DNA of 64,000 bases from positions 558,001 through 622,000 of the forward strand of contig NZ_JAHKKS010000001.1 of assembly GCF_019737615.1 (NCBI RefSeq), in the 5' to 3' direction. This DNA is from Sphingobium xanthum. GTDB lineage: Bacteria; Pseudomonadota; Alphaproteobacteria; Sphingomonadales; Sphingomonadaceae. A program made the translations under genes and the position numbers. The notes under the pieces were generated by a model. That model worked only from the letters and a program-made list of their open reading frames with translations. It was not told the origin of the DNA and searched no databases. Positions 16,795 to 25,219 of this stretch are shown here, one piece after another (the stretch's first letter is position 1; every line of letters begins with the position of its first letter).

Positions 16795-16969
16795 ACGGCC
16801 CGCCAGGGCGCCTGGCTACCTTAGGTCAAATCTTAACCTCATCACGCTAGTCTCCGCGCGCCTTCGCAGGACCAGAGGACAGAAGCCAACCACGGCCGGA
16901 CTGCGGGCAGGAACGAGAGGATGGGGGCTCGGACGGCGAGAGGCCGTTCGTCAGCCCGAGGAAGCGTGC

Positions 16970-17497
16970 ATGTCCTTCATCGCCATAGACTTTGAGGCAA
17001 GCTGCCTGCCGCAATTCGGCAGGTCGTTTCCGATCGAGGTCGGCATTGCAAGTTCGCACGGCTGGAGCCGCTCGTGGCTGATCCAGCCGCATGAAAGCTG
17101 GGCGGGCTGGGACTGGACGCAGGAAGCGCAGGCGCTGCATGGCCTCACGACCGAGAAGCTGAACGGCGAGGGCTTGCCGGTGCAGGACGTCGTGCGGTTG
17201 CTGCGCATGGCTGTCGGCTCGAGCGACGTGATCGCCGACAGCTATCTGGACGACGACTGGTCGCGCACGCTGTTCGACGCAGCGGGCGAGGCGGAGCATC
17301 TGCCGGTGCATTGCCTGGCGGACCTGCAGGCCTTCCACGAGATCGACCCGCAGCGGCTGAGGCAGGCCATTGCCGAGGCCGACTTACAGCGCACGCGCCG
17401 CCACCGGGCGGAGGACGACGCACGCTGGCTGGTGCGGATGCTGCGGGAACTCGATCTCGACAGCGGGGGCCAACTGATGCCTGCGCGCGCGGCCTAA
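16970..17497 (+). CDS. DEDDh-family 3'-5' exonuclease-like protein
   Basis: A 175-residue protein with the DnaQ-like fold motifs: Asp7 and Glu9 in 'FIAIDFEAS' (ExoI), acidic residues in 'DSYLDDDWSRTLF' (ExoII), and His145 with Asp150 in 'HRAEDDARW' (ExoIII, H-x4-D). These four acidic residues bind two metal ions that cleave the 3' terminal phosphodiester, and the histidine places it in the DEDDh group. It is shorter than DNA polymerase epsilon, so a stand-alone RNA or DNA exonuclease is likely. GAGGAAG about 6 bp upstream supports the start. Its last 4 bp overlap the convergent corC-like gene. Confidence 0.8.
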   Translation: MSFIAIDFEASCLPQFGRSFPIEVGIASSHGWSRSWLIQPHESWAGWDWTQEAQALHGLTTEKLNGEGLPVQDVVRLLRMAVGSSDVIADSYLDDDWSRTLFDAAGEAEHLPVHCLADLQAFHEIDPQRLRQAIAEADLQRTRRHRAEDDARWLVRMLRELDLDSGGQLMPARAA

Positions 17498-18423
17498 TCC
17501 TCCAGCGCAGCTTCCACTTCTTCCGGCGGGTGGAGGCGCACACGGGTCACGTGCCGGCTGTCGCCGCTCACGATCTCGATGCGCCAGCCGCTTTCCTCAT
17601 GGGTCAGGCATTCGCCGATCGACGGCACCTTGCCGGCGATGACGAAGGCGAGGCCGCCGATCGTGTCGACGTCCGAATCCGTTTCGGCGAGCCGCGGATC
17701 GATCTCCTTGGCGATATCGTCGAGCTCGGCGCGGGCGTCGGCATCCCAGATGCCATCCTCGAGCGGGACCAGCATGGCCTCCGGCTCGTCGTCATGCTCG
17801 TCCTCGATATCGCCGACGATTTCCTCGACCAGATCCTCGATCGTCAGCAGGCCGTCCGTGCCGGAATATTCATCCAGCACGATGGCGAGATGCGTGCGCT
17901 TGGCGCGCATCTCGTGCAGCAGATCGAGCACGCCCATGCTCTGGGGCACGTAAAGCGGCTGGCGGATCAGCCCTTCCAGGCTTTCCGGATGCGGCTCGTC
18001 TTTCGCCAGGATCGCGAAGGCATCGCGGATGTGTATCATGCCCGTGATGTGGTCGAGCGTCTCCTGGAAGACCGGGATGCGGCTGTGCCCGCACTCGACG
18101 AACAGCGCCATCAGCTCGGCGAAGCTCGCATCCTGCGAAATGGCGATGATCTCGCCGCGCGGCACGGCCACGTCGTCCACCGTATGCTCGCTGAAGTGGA
18201 GCATGTTCATGAGCATCTGACGCTCGATCGGCGCTAGATCGCCCTTGGCGGGCGCGGGCGCTTCCTGCTCGTCATAGGTTTCGATGACGTGCTCAAGCTC
18301 CTGGCGAAGGCTCGTCGTCTCTTGTTCGCCGAACAGCAGGGCCCGCAGGCCCCGCCATATTCGCCCGCCTTCGCTACTACTCTCGCCTTCTTTCGAGGGG
18401 GATGGCGTGGCTGTCTCGGACAT
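17494..18423 (-). CDS. corC: CorC/HlyC-family CBS-domain protein
   Basis: A 309-residue cytosolic protein (start ATG 18423; a TTG at 18435 is possible). It lacks the DUF21 membrane domain of larger family members. A tandem CBS pair spans about residues 75-200 ('VAVPRGEIIAIS', then 'EYSGTDGLLTIEDLVEEIVG'). A C-terminal CorC_HlyC transporter-associated domain ends the protein. This short form is the YbeX/CorC type, found with phoH and ybeY in many Proteobacteria and linked to magnesium/cobalt homeostasis and ribosome maintenance. It starts 8 bp after ybeY and completes the phoH-ybeY-corC operon. The usual next gene, lnt, is missing here. Confidence 0.9.
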   Translation of the reverse strand: MSETATPSPSKEGESSSEGGRIWRGLRALLFGEQETTSLRQELEHVIETYDEQEAPAPAKGDLAPIERQMLMNMLHFSEHTVDDVAVPRGEIIAISQDASFAELMALFVECGHSRIPVFQETLDHITGMIHIRDAFAILAKDEPHPESLEGLIRQPLYVPQSMGVLDLLHEMRAKRTHLAIVLDEYSGTDGLLTIEDLVEEIVGDIEDEHDDEPEAMLVPLEDGIWDADARAELDDIAKEIDPRLAETDSDVDTIGGLAFVIAGKVPSIGECLTHEESGWRIEIVSGDSRHVTRVRLHPPEEVEAALED

Positions 18424-18431
18424 CGTTCTGG

Positions 18432-18974
18432 TCAAATCCCTGTTTCGTCAATCGGGCCGGCATGGCCATTGCCCCGGTCCCCATATGGATCAGGCAGACC
18501 CAGCGTTTCAAGAGCGCGTATTTCGAGCGCCTCCATCGCCTCGGCCTCGGCATCGTTCTCATGGTCGTGACCGACGAGGTGCAGCGTGCCGTGGACGATG
18601 AGATGCGCGGTGTGATCCGCCAGCGAAATGCCGCGCTCATGCGCCTCCCGCGCGCAGGTTTCCTGGGCAAGGATGATGTCGCCCAGCAACACTTCTCCGT
18701 CGTCCGTATTGTCCAGCGCGCCGATCAGATCGGCCTGGACCATCGGGAAGGAGAGGACGTTGGTCGGCTTGTCCTTGCCGCGATAGGCGGCATTGAGCTG
18801 CCGCACCTCGGCATCGTCGGAGAGCTTGATCGAAACCTCGACGGCCATGTCCTTGTCCAGCAAGTCGGCATCGGCGGTCTGGAGCAGGGCGGCATGGACG
18901 GCCCTTTGCGCGAGTGCATCCCAGTTCGTCTCGTCGGTCCAGAGGGCGCCGGTATCCGTGATCACCTCAAGCAT
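18432..18974 (-). CDS. ybeY: endoribonuclease YbeY (rRNA maturation factor)
   Basis: A 180-residue protein with the zinc-binding signature H-x3-H-x5-H in 'HGTLHLVGHDHE', preceded by 'DKPTNVLSFP'. YbeY is a metal-dependent single-strand endoribonuclease needed for 16S rRNA 3' end maturation and 70S quality control. The start at 18974 overlaps the phoH stop by 8 bp; an in-frame ATG four codons upstream is an alternative. It lies between phoH and corC, the widely conserved order. Confidence 0.95.
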   Translation of the reverse strand: MLEVITDTGALWTDETNWDALAQRAVHAALLQTADADLLDKDMAVEVSIKLSDDAEVRQLNAAYRGKDKPTNVLSFPMVQADLIGALDNTDDGEVLLGDIILAQETCAREAHERGISLADHTAHLIVHGTLHLVGHDHENDAEAEAMEALEIRALETLGLPDPYGDRGNGHAGPIDETGI

Positions 18975-19962
18975 TGGGGCCTTCATAGGCCGCGACGATG
19001 CGGCCGACGATCGGGTGGCGCACGACGTCGGCGGTGGTGAAGCGGCTGACGGCGATGCCCTCGATCCCTTCCAGGCGCTCGACAGCATCAGCGAGGCCCG
19101 ATGCGCCGGGCTGCGGCAAGTCGACCTGCTTGGGGTCGCCGCAAATGACCATGCGGCTGCCTTCGCCGAAGCGGGTGAGGAACATCTTCATCTGGGCGAT
19201 CGTCGTGTTCTGGGCTTCGTCGAGGATGATGAAGGCGTTGGCGAGCGTGCGGCCACGCATGAAGGCGAGCGGCGCGATCTCGATCTCGCCCGAGGCAATG
19301 CGGCGCTCGACCTGCTCGGCCGGCAATGTATCGTGCAGCGCATCGTAGAGCGGGCGGAGATAGGGATCGACCTTCTCCTTCATGTCGCCGGGCAGGAAGC
19401 CGAGCTTTTCGCCCGCTTCCACGGCCGGGCGCGAGAGGATCAGACGATCCACCGAGCCGGTAATCAGTTGGCTGACGGCCTGCGCGACGGCGAGATAGGT
19501 CTTGCCGGTGCCCGCCGGGCCGAGCGCGAAGATCAGCTCGTTGCGGCCGAGCGCCTCCATGTAGAGGCCCTGATTGGCCGAGCGCGGCACGATCGTCTTC
19601 TTGCGCGTGCGGATCATCACCTTGGGCGGCTCCGACACGTCGTGGCGAATAATGCCGTCCAGCGTCGGCTCGGCCGACATGGCGATCACGGCTTCCACCG
19701 CGCCGGTGTCGATCTGCTGACCGACCGCGAGGCGGTTGTAGAGACCCTGCAGCACGTCGCGCGCGCGGGCGGCGGCTTCCGCCTCGCCCTCGATCTGCAG
19801 CTTCTGCCCGCGCGCGGCGATATAGACGCCGAGCCGGTTCTCGATCGCCACCAGATTCTGGTCATATTCGCCGAACAGGGCGCCGAGCAGATAGGGCTTG
19901 TCGAAAACGAGCTCCAGCCGGGCTCTCTCGCCGGCTTCGGCCGGGGCGTGACGCTTAGCCAA
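18967..19962 (-). CDS. phoH: PhoH-family ATPase (YbeZ type)
   Basis: A 331-residue protein. An N-terminal KH-like/SpoIIIAA region (about 15-100, 'NRLGVYIAARGQKLQIEG') precedes the PhoH ATPase domain with Walker A 'GPAGTGKTYLA' and Walker B 'FIILDEAQN'. YbeZ works with YbeY in RNA metabolism. The start is a TTG at 19962 preceded by AAGGA at good spacing; no ATG or GTG is available nearby. In many alphaproteobacteria miaB lies just upstream; here miaB is about 9.4 kb away (29342), beyond a mixed block of genes. Confidence 0.93.
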   Translation of the reverse strand: MAKRHAPAEAGERARLELVFDKPYLLGALFGEYDQNLVAIENRLGVYIAARGQKLQIEGEAEAAARARDVLQGLYNRLAVGQQIDTGAVEAVIAMSAEPTLDGIIRHDVSEPPKVMIRTRKKTIVPRSANQGLYMEALGRNELIFALGPAGTGKTYLAVAQAVSQLITGSVDRLILSRPAVEAGEKLGFLPGDMKEKVDPYLRPLYDALHDTLPAEQVERRIASGEIEIAPLAFMRGRTLANAFIILDEAQNTTIAQMKMFLTRFGEGSRMVICGDPKQVDLPQPGASGLADAVERLEGIEGIAVSRFTTADVVRHPIVGRIVAAYEGPNA

Positions 19963-20276
19963 GAACTGGCTTCCTTGAGCGACTCATTGCGCGGTGCGCG
20001 ATGGGATATGCTGTCATCGACGATCTACATGCCAGAGAGAGGAGCGGGGGGACAAGCGCTAAGTCTGGCGGCGCTGCGCTTTGTCCATGATCGGGAAATT
20101 GGCGCAATATTCTTGCGAAGGTTCGGAAAGTTCGGGGGTCGGGCACAAAATAAAACGGCATAGGCGACTGATTGATCGATTGGGTCGATCAGGTGGCGGA
20201 CTATGCTTTTACGCATCTGCATGACGCCGTCATGGCATTGGGCGTGCCGTGTAGGACAGCCTAATTCTAAACGGAC
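19963..20276. other. 314-bp intergenic region
   Basis: No gene with protein-like composition. It carries a perfect 7-bp inverted repeat (TGATCGA at 20173-20179, TCGATCA at 20185-20191, 5-bp loop) that could be an operator or weak hairpin. It is the promoter-side region of phoH and the downstream side of the amidohydrolase gene, and marks the left edge of the block separating phoH from miaB. Confidence 0.5.
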
Positions 20277-21470
20277 CTAGACCGGCGAGGCCAGCTTCCC
20301 GCCCAAGACCGTCGCGGTCGCAAACAGCTTTTGCGTCGCCGGGCGCTTGCCGTTCGCATTGTCGATCAGGTCGAAAATACCGTCGCGCAGCTCCAGAACG
20401 GCGATGTCCGCAACCGCGCCGGGCGCCAGCGTGCCACGGCCCTTGAACAGCGGGAAAGCGCGGGCAGCGTTGATCGTCGCCATGGCCACGACCTGATCGA
20501 GCGGGACGCCGAAGCTCAGCATGTCCGACATGATCGTTGGCATGTTGATGTCCAGCTTCGCGCCGCCGAGCGTCCAGTCGGTCGAGAGCGTGTCGGGAAG
20601 GAAGCCCTGCTGCACGCAGCGATCGACGACATCCCAAGTGATATGGCCGCGCGTGCCGTGACCCCAGTCGAACAGGATGCCGCGCTGGCGGGCCGAGAGC
20701 GCCTCGGGGATCAGCTTGCCGTCGGCATCGATGATCGCATTGGGCGGCGGCGCGAACATGTGCGTGACGATGTCGCCGGGCTTCAGCAGCTCGAACAGCT
20801 TGCCGGCGGGCGTGTAGGTCTGGCCGATGTGGATCATCAGCGGGATGCCGAAAGGGCGCGTCGCTTCCTGCGCACGGCGCAACACTTCGAGGTCGTGATC
20901 GCCGGTGATATTGCGCGAGAGGCGGGCCTTCACGCCGACCACGACATCGCGATGCGCGGCGATGGCGGCGCGGGCGGCGGGCACGTCGGCGAGGCTGAGG
21001 TCCATCGTCTCGCCGGTGCCGATCATGACGCCCTTGCGGCCGATGTTGAGCAGCAAGGCGGCTTTCTGCGGCGAGGCCTTCACGGCGGCGACGCCGGACT
21101 CGACGGTCTCGGCGCCTTGCCAGCCGGTCTCGATCCAGCCGGTGACGCCGTCCGCGAGCATCAGGGCCGAGCTGGTGGGATCGACCGTTGCGTGCGTGTG
21201 GATGTCGATGAGGCCGGGGACGACGATCTTGCCGGTCGTGTCCAGGGTTTTCGCCTTGCCGGGGGCGATGCTCGGCCTGAGCGCGATGATCCTGCCGCGC
21301 GAGACCGCGATATCGAGCGTCGCATCGATCTTGCGCGAGGGATCGATGACGCGGCCGCCCTTGATGACGAGATCGGGCGGGGTGGCGGCGAGGGCGTGGC
21401 CATCGATGCCGACGAGGGCGGCGGCGCCGGCCATGGTCATGACGTCCCTGCGGTGCCAGTTCGTCGCCAT
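20277..21470 (-). CDS. Tat-exported amidohydrolase/deacetylase-family metallohydrolase
   Basis: A 397-residue protein. The start at 21470 has AGGAGA 5 bp upstream. The N-terminus is a Tat-like signal ('WHRRDVMTMAGAAALVG', cleavage after 'HALA'). The amidohydrolase barrel follows, with the H-x-H metal pair in 'GLIDIHTHA', a probable carboxylated lysine in 'VVGVKARLS', histidines in 'PLMIHIG' and 'IVTHMFAPP', and the catalytic aspartate in 'LSTDWTL'. This resembles the EF_0837/AHA_3915 group of cyclic-amide or N-acyl hydrolases. Export by Tat suggests folding with metal in the cytoplasm and action in the periplasm. The substrate is unknown. It is divergent from the aldehyde dehydrogenase, 169 bp away. 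Confidence 0.85.
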   Translation of the reverse strand: MATNWHRRDVMTMAGAAALVGIDGHALAATPPDLVIKGGRVIDPSRKIDATLDIAVSRGRIIALRPSIAPGKAKTLDTTGKIVVPGLIDIHTHATVDPTSSALMLADGVTGWIETGWQGAETVESGVAAVKASPQKAALLLNIGRKGVMIGTGETMDLSLADVPAARAAIAAHRDVVVGVKARLSRNITGDHDLEVLRRAQEATRPFGIPLMIHIGQTYTPAGKLFELLKPGDIVTHMFAPPPNAIIDADGKLIPEALSARQRGILFDWGHGTRGHITWDVVDRCVQQGFLPDTLSTDWTLGGAKLDINMPTIMSDMLSFGVPLDQVVAMATINAARAFPLFKGRGTLAPGAVADIAVLELRDGIFDLIDNANGKRPATQKLFATATVLGGKLASPV

Positions 21471-21639
21471 ATCATCTCCTCCTGATCGCATGGATCGGCC
21501 TGTTGCCGGCCGCTCGCTCGATCATAACCATGTGGTCCTTTGACGCTACCGCTTTTGCCGAAAGTCTCGCCATGGGCGTGACTTATCCTTGGGCCTCGCT
21601 ATAGTCCGATTCCATAACATGTTAAGGAAAGGGTGCTCG

Positions 21640-23067
21640 ATGCTTGCCAATTATATCGACGGTCGTTTCGTGCCGGCAAGCGGCGCCGCGGCGATTCCGG
21701 TGCTCAATCCGGCGCGCGGCACGGTGATCGCGGAAATCCCGGATTCCTCGCGCGGAGTCGTCGATGAGGCGATTGGCGCCGCGCGGCGGGCGCAGGCGGG
21801 CTGGGGCGCCCATACCAATGGCGAGCGCGCGGCCTATCTGAAGCGGATCGCGGCCAAGCTGCGCGACAATCACGAGGCGCTGGCGCGGACCCTGAGCGAG
21901 GAAGTCGGCAAGCTGCTCGATCTCGCACGGGCCGAGGTGAGCACGACCGCCAATTTCATCGACTATATGGCGGAATGGGCGCTGCGCATCGAAGGCGAGA
22001 TCGTGCCGAGCGACCGGCGCGGCGAGACCATCCTGATGCTGCGCAAGCCGATGGGCGTGATCGGCGGCATCCTGCCCTGGAATTTCCCGTTCTTCCTGAT
22101 CGCACGGAAGATGGCGCCGGCGCTGCTGACCGGCAACACCATCGTCATCAAGCCGAGCGAGGAGACGCCGGGCAATGCCGATTTCTTCGCGCGGCTGCTC
22201 GACGAATGCGATCTGCCGCCGGGCGTGTTCAACATCGTCCACGGCACCGGCAAGACGGTCGGCGAGGCAATTTCGAGCCACAAGGGCATCGACATGGTGA
22301 GCTTCACCGGCAGCGTGCCGACCGGCATCGAGATCATGAAGCAGGCGGCGGCGAACGTCACCAAGGTCAATCTGGAACTGGGCGGCAAGGCGCCGGCGAT
22401 CGTGATGGACGATGCCGATCTCGATATCGCCATCCCGGCGATCCGCATCTCGCGCATCCTCAACAACGGCCAGGTCTGCAATTGCGCCGAGCGCGTCTAT
22501 GTCCAGCGCGGCATCGCGGACGAGTTCACCGACAGGTTCGTCGCGGCGATGGAGCAGCTGAGCTTCGGCGATCCGCTCGGCAATGCGGCGGTCGATATGG
22601 GGCCGCTGATCCACGAGAAGGCGGCGAAGCGCGTGGCCGGGATGGTCGAGGCGGCGATGGCGGAAGGCGCGACCTTGCTGACCGGCGGCGCGCATCGCGA
22701 GGTCGGCGGCGGCCATTATTTCGAGCCGACAGTGCTCACCGGCTGCGCGCAATCCTCCGACATGATCCAGAAGGAGATTTTCGGGCCGGTGCTGCCGATC
22801 CATGTGGTCGACGATCTGGACGAGGCGATCGCGAAATCCAACGACAGCGATTTCGGCCTGACTTCATCGATTTATACCAAGAGTCTGTCGAATATTCTCA
22901 AGGCGACGGCGGATCTGAATTTCGGCGAGACCTATGTGAACCGGGAGAATATGGAGGCGATGCAGGGCTTTCATGCGGGGATGCGCAAGTCGGGGATCGG
23001 CGGCGCGGACGGGAAGCATGGGCTGCTGGAATATACGCAGACGCAGATGGTGTATTTGCAGAATTAG
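21640..23067 (+). CDS. aldA: aldehyde dehydrogenase, lactaldehyde/glycolaldehyde dehydrogenase (AldA) type
   Basis: A 475-residue protein, close to the 479 residues of E. coli AldA. General base Glu246 is in 'NLELGGKAP' and nucleophile Cys280 in 'NNGQVCNCAERVYV'. The C-terminus ('MEAMQGFHAGMRKSGIGGAD') closely follows AldA. The start at 21640 is preferred because AAGGAAAGG lies 7-15 bp upstream; an ATG at 21589 lacks support. It oxidises small aldehydes to acids with NAD+. The name reflects similarity only; the natural substrate may differ in this catabolic context. It is divergent from the amidohydrolase. Confidence 0.88.
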   Translation: MLANYIDGRFVPASGAAAIPVLNPARGTVIAEIPDSSRGVVDEAIGAARRAQAGWGAHTNGERAAYLKRIAAKLRDNHEALARTLSEEVGKLLDLARAEVSTTANFIDYMAEWALRIEGEIVPSDRRGETILMLRKPMGVIGGILPWNFPFFLIARKMAPALLTGNTIVIKPSEETPGNADFFARLLDECDLPPGVFNIVHGTGKTVGEAISSHKGIDMVSFTGSVPTGIEIMKQAAANVTKVNLELGGKAPAIVMDDADLDIAIPAIRISRILNNGQVCNCAERVYVQRGIADEFTDRFVAAMEQLSFGDPLGNAAVDMGPLIHEKAAKRVAGMVEAAMAEGATLLTGGAHREVGGGHYFEPTVLTGCAQSSDMIQKEIFGPVLPIHVVDDLDEAIAKSNDSDFGLTSSIYTKSLSNILKATADLNFGETYVNRENMEAMQGFHAGMRKSGIGGADGKHGLLEYTQTQMVYLQN

Positions 23068-23080
23068 GTCCGCTCTCTCG

Positions 23081-23163
23081 CCGTCACCCCAGCGAACGCT
23101 GGGGTCTCGTCCGGTCGGGCGCGCTGCTGCCGCCTGAGACCCCAGCTTTCGCTGGGGTGACGG
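23081..23163. repeat. inverted repeat pair (REP-like, CACCCCAGC type)
   Basis: The arm at 23081-23108 (core CGTCACCCCAGCGAACGCTG) and the arm at 23136-23163 (core CAGCTTTCGCTGGGGTGACG) are near-perfect inverted copies with a 27-bp spacer. It lies between convergent aldA and BVMO genes and may also act as a bidirectional terminator. Confidence 0.75.
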
Positions 23164-23187
23164 GAAGGGGGTGGTGCCGGGACTAAC

Positions 23188-25128
23188 TCACCGCACGTCG
23201 AGATCGTTGAAATCAGGGCGGCGGAGGAAATTCCAGTTCTCGGTGCCGCTGAACGGGTTCATGCCGGGTGAGCGGCCGCTTTCCCAATAATAGCTATGCG
23301 CGCGGCGGTCGCTCCAGACGCGCTGGGCGTTCTTCTCGTCGACGAGCTCGTTGTAGCGCCAATAGGCCGCTTCCTTCACCTCGACCGAGTCCTTGCCCTC
23401 GAGGATCAGCTTCTCGATGCACTGGAGCGCATAGGCCGTCGTCAGCTCGTGATAGGCGGCGACTTGCAGGCCGCCATTGGTGTTCGGCCCGTAGATCGAC
23501 CAGAGATTGGGGAAGCCGGGCATCATCGAGCCGATATAGGCACGGGCGCCGCCCTCGGCCCAGAGTTGGTCGATGGTGAGGCCGTCGCGTCCCGTGATCT
23601 GCATCGGGTAGAGGTACTGGTTGGCCTTGAAGCCGGTCGCATAGACGATGATGTCGACATCGTGCTGCGTGCCGGCGCCGTCCTCGATGCCGCCCTCGTT
23701 GATGCGCGCGACGCCGTCGGTCACGAGCGTGACCTTGTCCATCATGAGCGCGTCGAGGATGCAATATTCCCTATCGACCAGCACGGCGCGGGCGGACCAG
23801 ACGGGGTGCTTGGGCGTCATGATCTCGACGAGCGTCCTGTCGCCCAGCTTGCGGTCGCCGAGCTTCTCCTGAAGGAACTCGACGGCCTGATCACGCAGCC
23901 GCTTGTTGGTCGGGTTGACGCTGTAGGGATCGTCGAAGTCCGGATCGATCTCGGTCATGCGCACGAAATCGTCGCTGGTGCGATAGCTGCTGCGCAGGCG
24001 CAGGAAATTGCTGTGATAGGGCAGGTTGCGGTCGAGCCAGAGGAGCTGCTCGGGCACTTTGCCGAGATAGCCGGGGATCGCCATCAGCCATTGCGGCGTA
24101 CGCTGGAAGACGGTGACGTGGGCGGCGTCCTTCACCAGCTCGGGGACGAGCTGATAGCCGGTGCAGCCGGTGCCGATCACCGCGACCTTCTTGCCGGTGA
24201 GGTCCATGCCGACCGGCCAGTGGCCCGTGTGCCAGGCTGGCCCCTTGAAGCGCTCCATACCCTCGATGGTCGGCATGTTGGGCCGGTTGAGGAAGCCGAC
24301 CGAGGTGATGACGGCATTGGAGCGATGGGTGCGCCTGCCCTGCGGTCCGTCGATTTCGATTTCCCATTCGGACGCGGCCTCGTCCCAGGTGAGCGTCTTC
24401 ACTTCGGTGTTGAAGACGATCTCGTCGCGCAGGTCGAATTCGTCGGCGACCCAGTCGAAATATTTCTGGTTCTGCTCCTGCGGCGCGAAGGCATAGGGGC
24501 AGGGGAAATTGACGCCGTAAATGTGCGAATAGAGGCGGCTGGGAGAGTCCACGCGGGCGCCGGGATAGCGGTTCTCGTACCAGGTGCCGCCGACGCCGTC
24601 GTTCTTCTCGAAGATCGTGTAGTTGATGCCGGCGCGCTTCAGCTGCAGCGCGGCGTTGAGGCCGCCCATGCCGGTGCCGATGACGGTGACGGTGAAGGCG
24701 TCCAGCGCCCTGGGGTCGGGTGTCGCTTGCCATTGCAGGGCGCGGGCCCAGGGATCGAGCGCCATTTCCTCGCTCGCCATGCCGAAATCCTCGTCCGGCA
24801 CGGGTTCGCCCATGGTGAGGTCCATGGCCTGGCGCACGCGGGCGGGATCATAGCCGATCGGGCCGGCACCGGCATCGCGATAGGCCTTGAGGAAATCGGC
24901 GGCCTTGCGGCGGATCAGGGCGACGTCGTCGTCGTCGGCCAGGGCGAAGCGCTCCATATAGCCGAGCGTGACGGGCTTGACCGGCGTGGCTGCGATCTCG
25001 GGGTCGTTGGTCAGCAGCCAGATGAGCCCGCGCAGCACCATCGGCTCAGTATAGGCCACGGCCCCGTCGATATCGGCATCGCTCGCATCGAGCAGCTCCG
25101 GCCGCACGGCCGCTTCCATCGTCGCCAT
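23188..25128 (-). CDS. Baeyer-Villiger monooxygenase, HapE-like with N-terminal extension
   Basis: A 646-residue type I flavoprotein monooxygenase. A ~140-residue N-terminal extension precedes the FAD Rossmann motif 'GTGMGG' at residues 151-156. The BVMO fingerprint F-x-G-x3-H-x3-W-P is present as 'FKGPAWHTGHWP', and the NADPH Rossmann motif as 'VIGTGCTGYQLV'. The extension and overall length match 4-hydroxyacetophenone monooxygenase (HapE, about 640 residues) better than shorter cyclohexanone enzymes. It inserts one oxygen atom of O2 next to a ketone carbonyl, giving an ester or lactone, with NADPH. A GGGAGAG site precedes the start. It lies 91 bp downstream of an esterase-like SGNH hydrolase, a logical partner. 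Confidence 0.9.
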   Translation of the reverse strand: MATMEAAVRPELLDASDADIDGAVAYTEPMVLRGLIWLLTNDPEIAATPVKPVTLGYMERFALADDDDVALIRRKAADFLKAYRDAGAGPIGYDPARVRQAMDLTMGEPVPDEDFGMASEEMALDPWARALQWQATPDPRALDAFTVTVIGTGMGGLNAALQLKRAGINYTIFEKNDGVGGTWYENRYPGARVDSPSRLYSHIYGVNFPCPYAFAPQEQNQKYFDWVADEFDLRDEIVFNTEVKTLTWDEAASEWEIEIDGPQGRRTHRSNAVITSVGFLNRPNMPTIEGMERFKGPAWHTGHWPVGMDLTGKKVAVIGTGCTGYQLVPELVKDAAHVTVFQRTPQWLMAIPGYLGKVPEQLLWLDRNLPYHSNFLRLRSSYRTSDDFVRMTEIDPDFDDPYSVNPTNKRLRDQAVEFLQEKLGDRKLGDRTLVEIMTPKHPVWSARAVLVDREYCILDALMMDKVTLVTDGVARINEGGIEDGAGTQHDVDIIVYATGFKANQYLYPMQITGRDGLTIDQLWAEGGARAYIGSMMPGFPNLWSIYGPNTNGGLQVAAYHELTTAYALQCIEKLILEGKDSVEVKEAAYWRYNELVDEKNAQRVWSDRRAHSYYWESGRSPGMNPFSGTENWNFLRRPDFNDLDVR

Positions 25129-25219
25129 CGTCTCTCCCTCCAGCGCGCTTCAGCTTTTTGCTGATTTATCGGTCTGGATACGCCGTTGGGGGAAGAGCCG
25201 CTTGCTCGTGCCGGAAGCC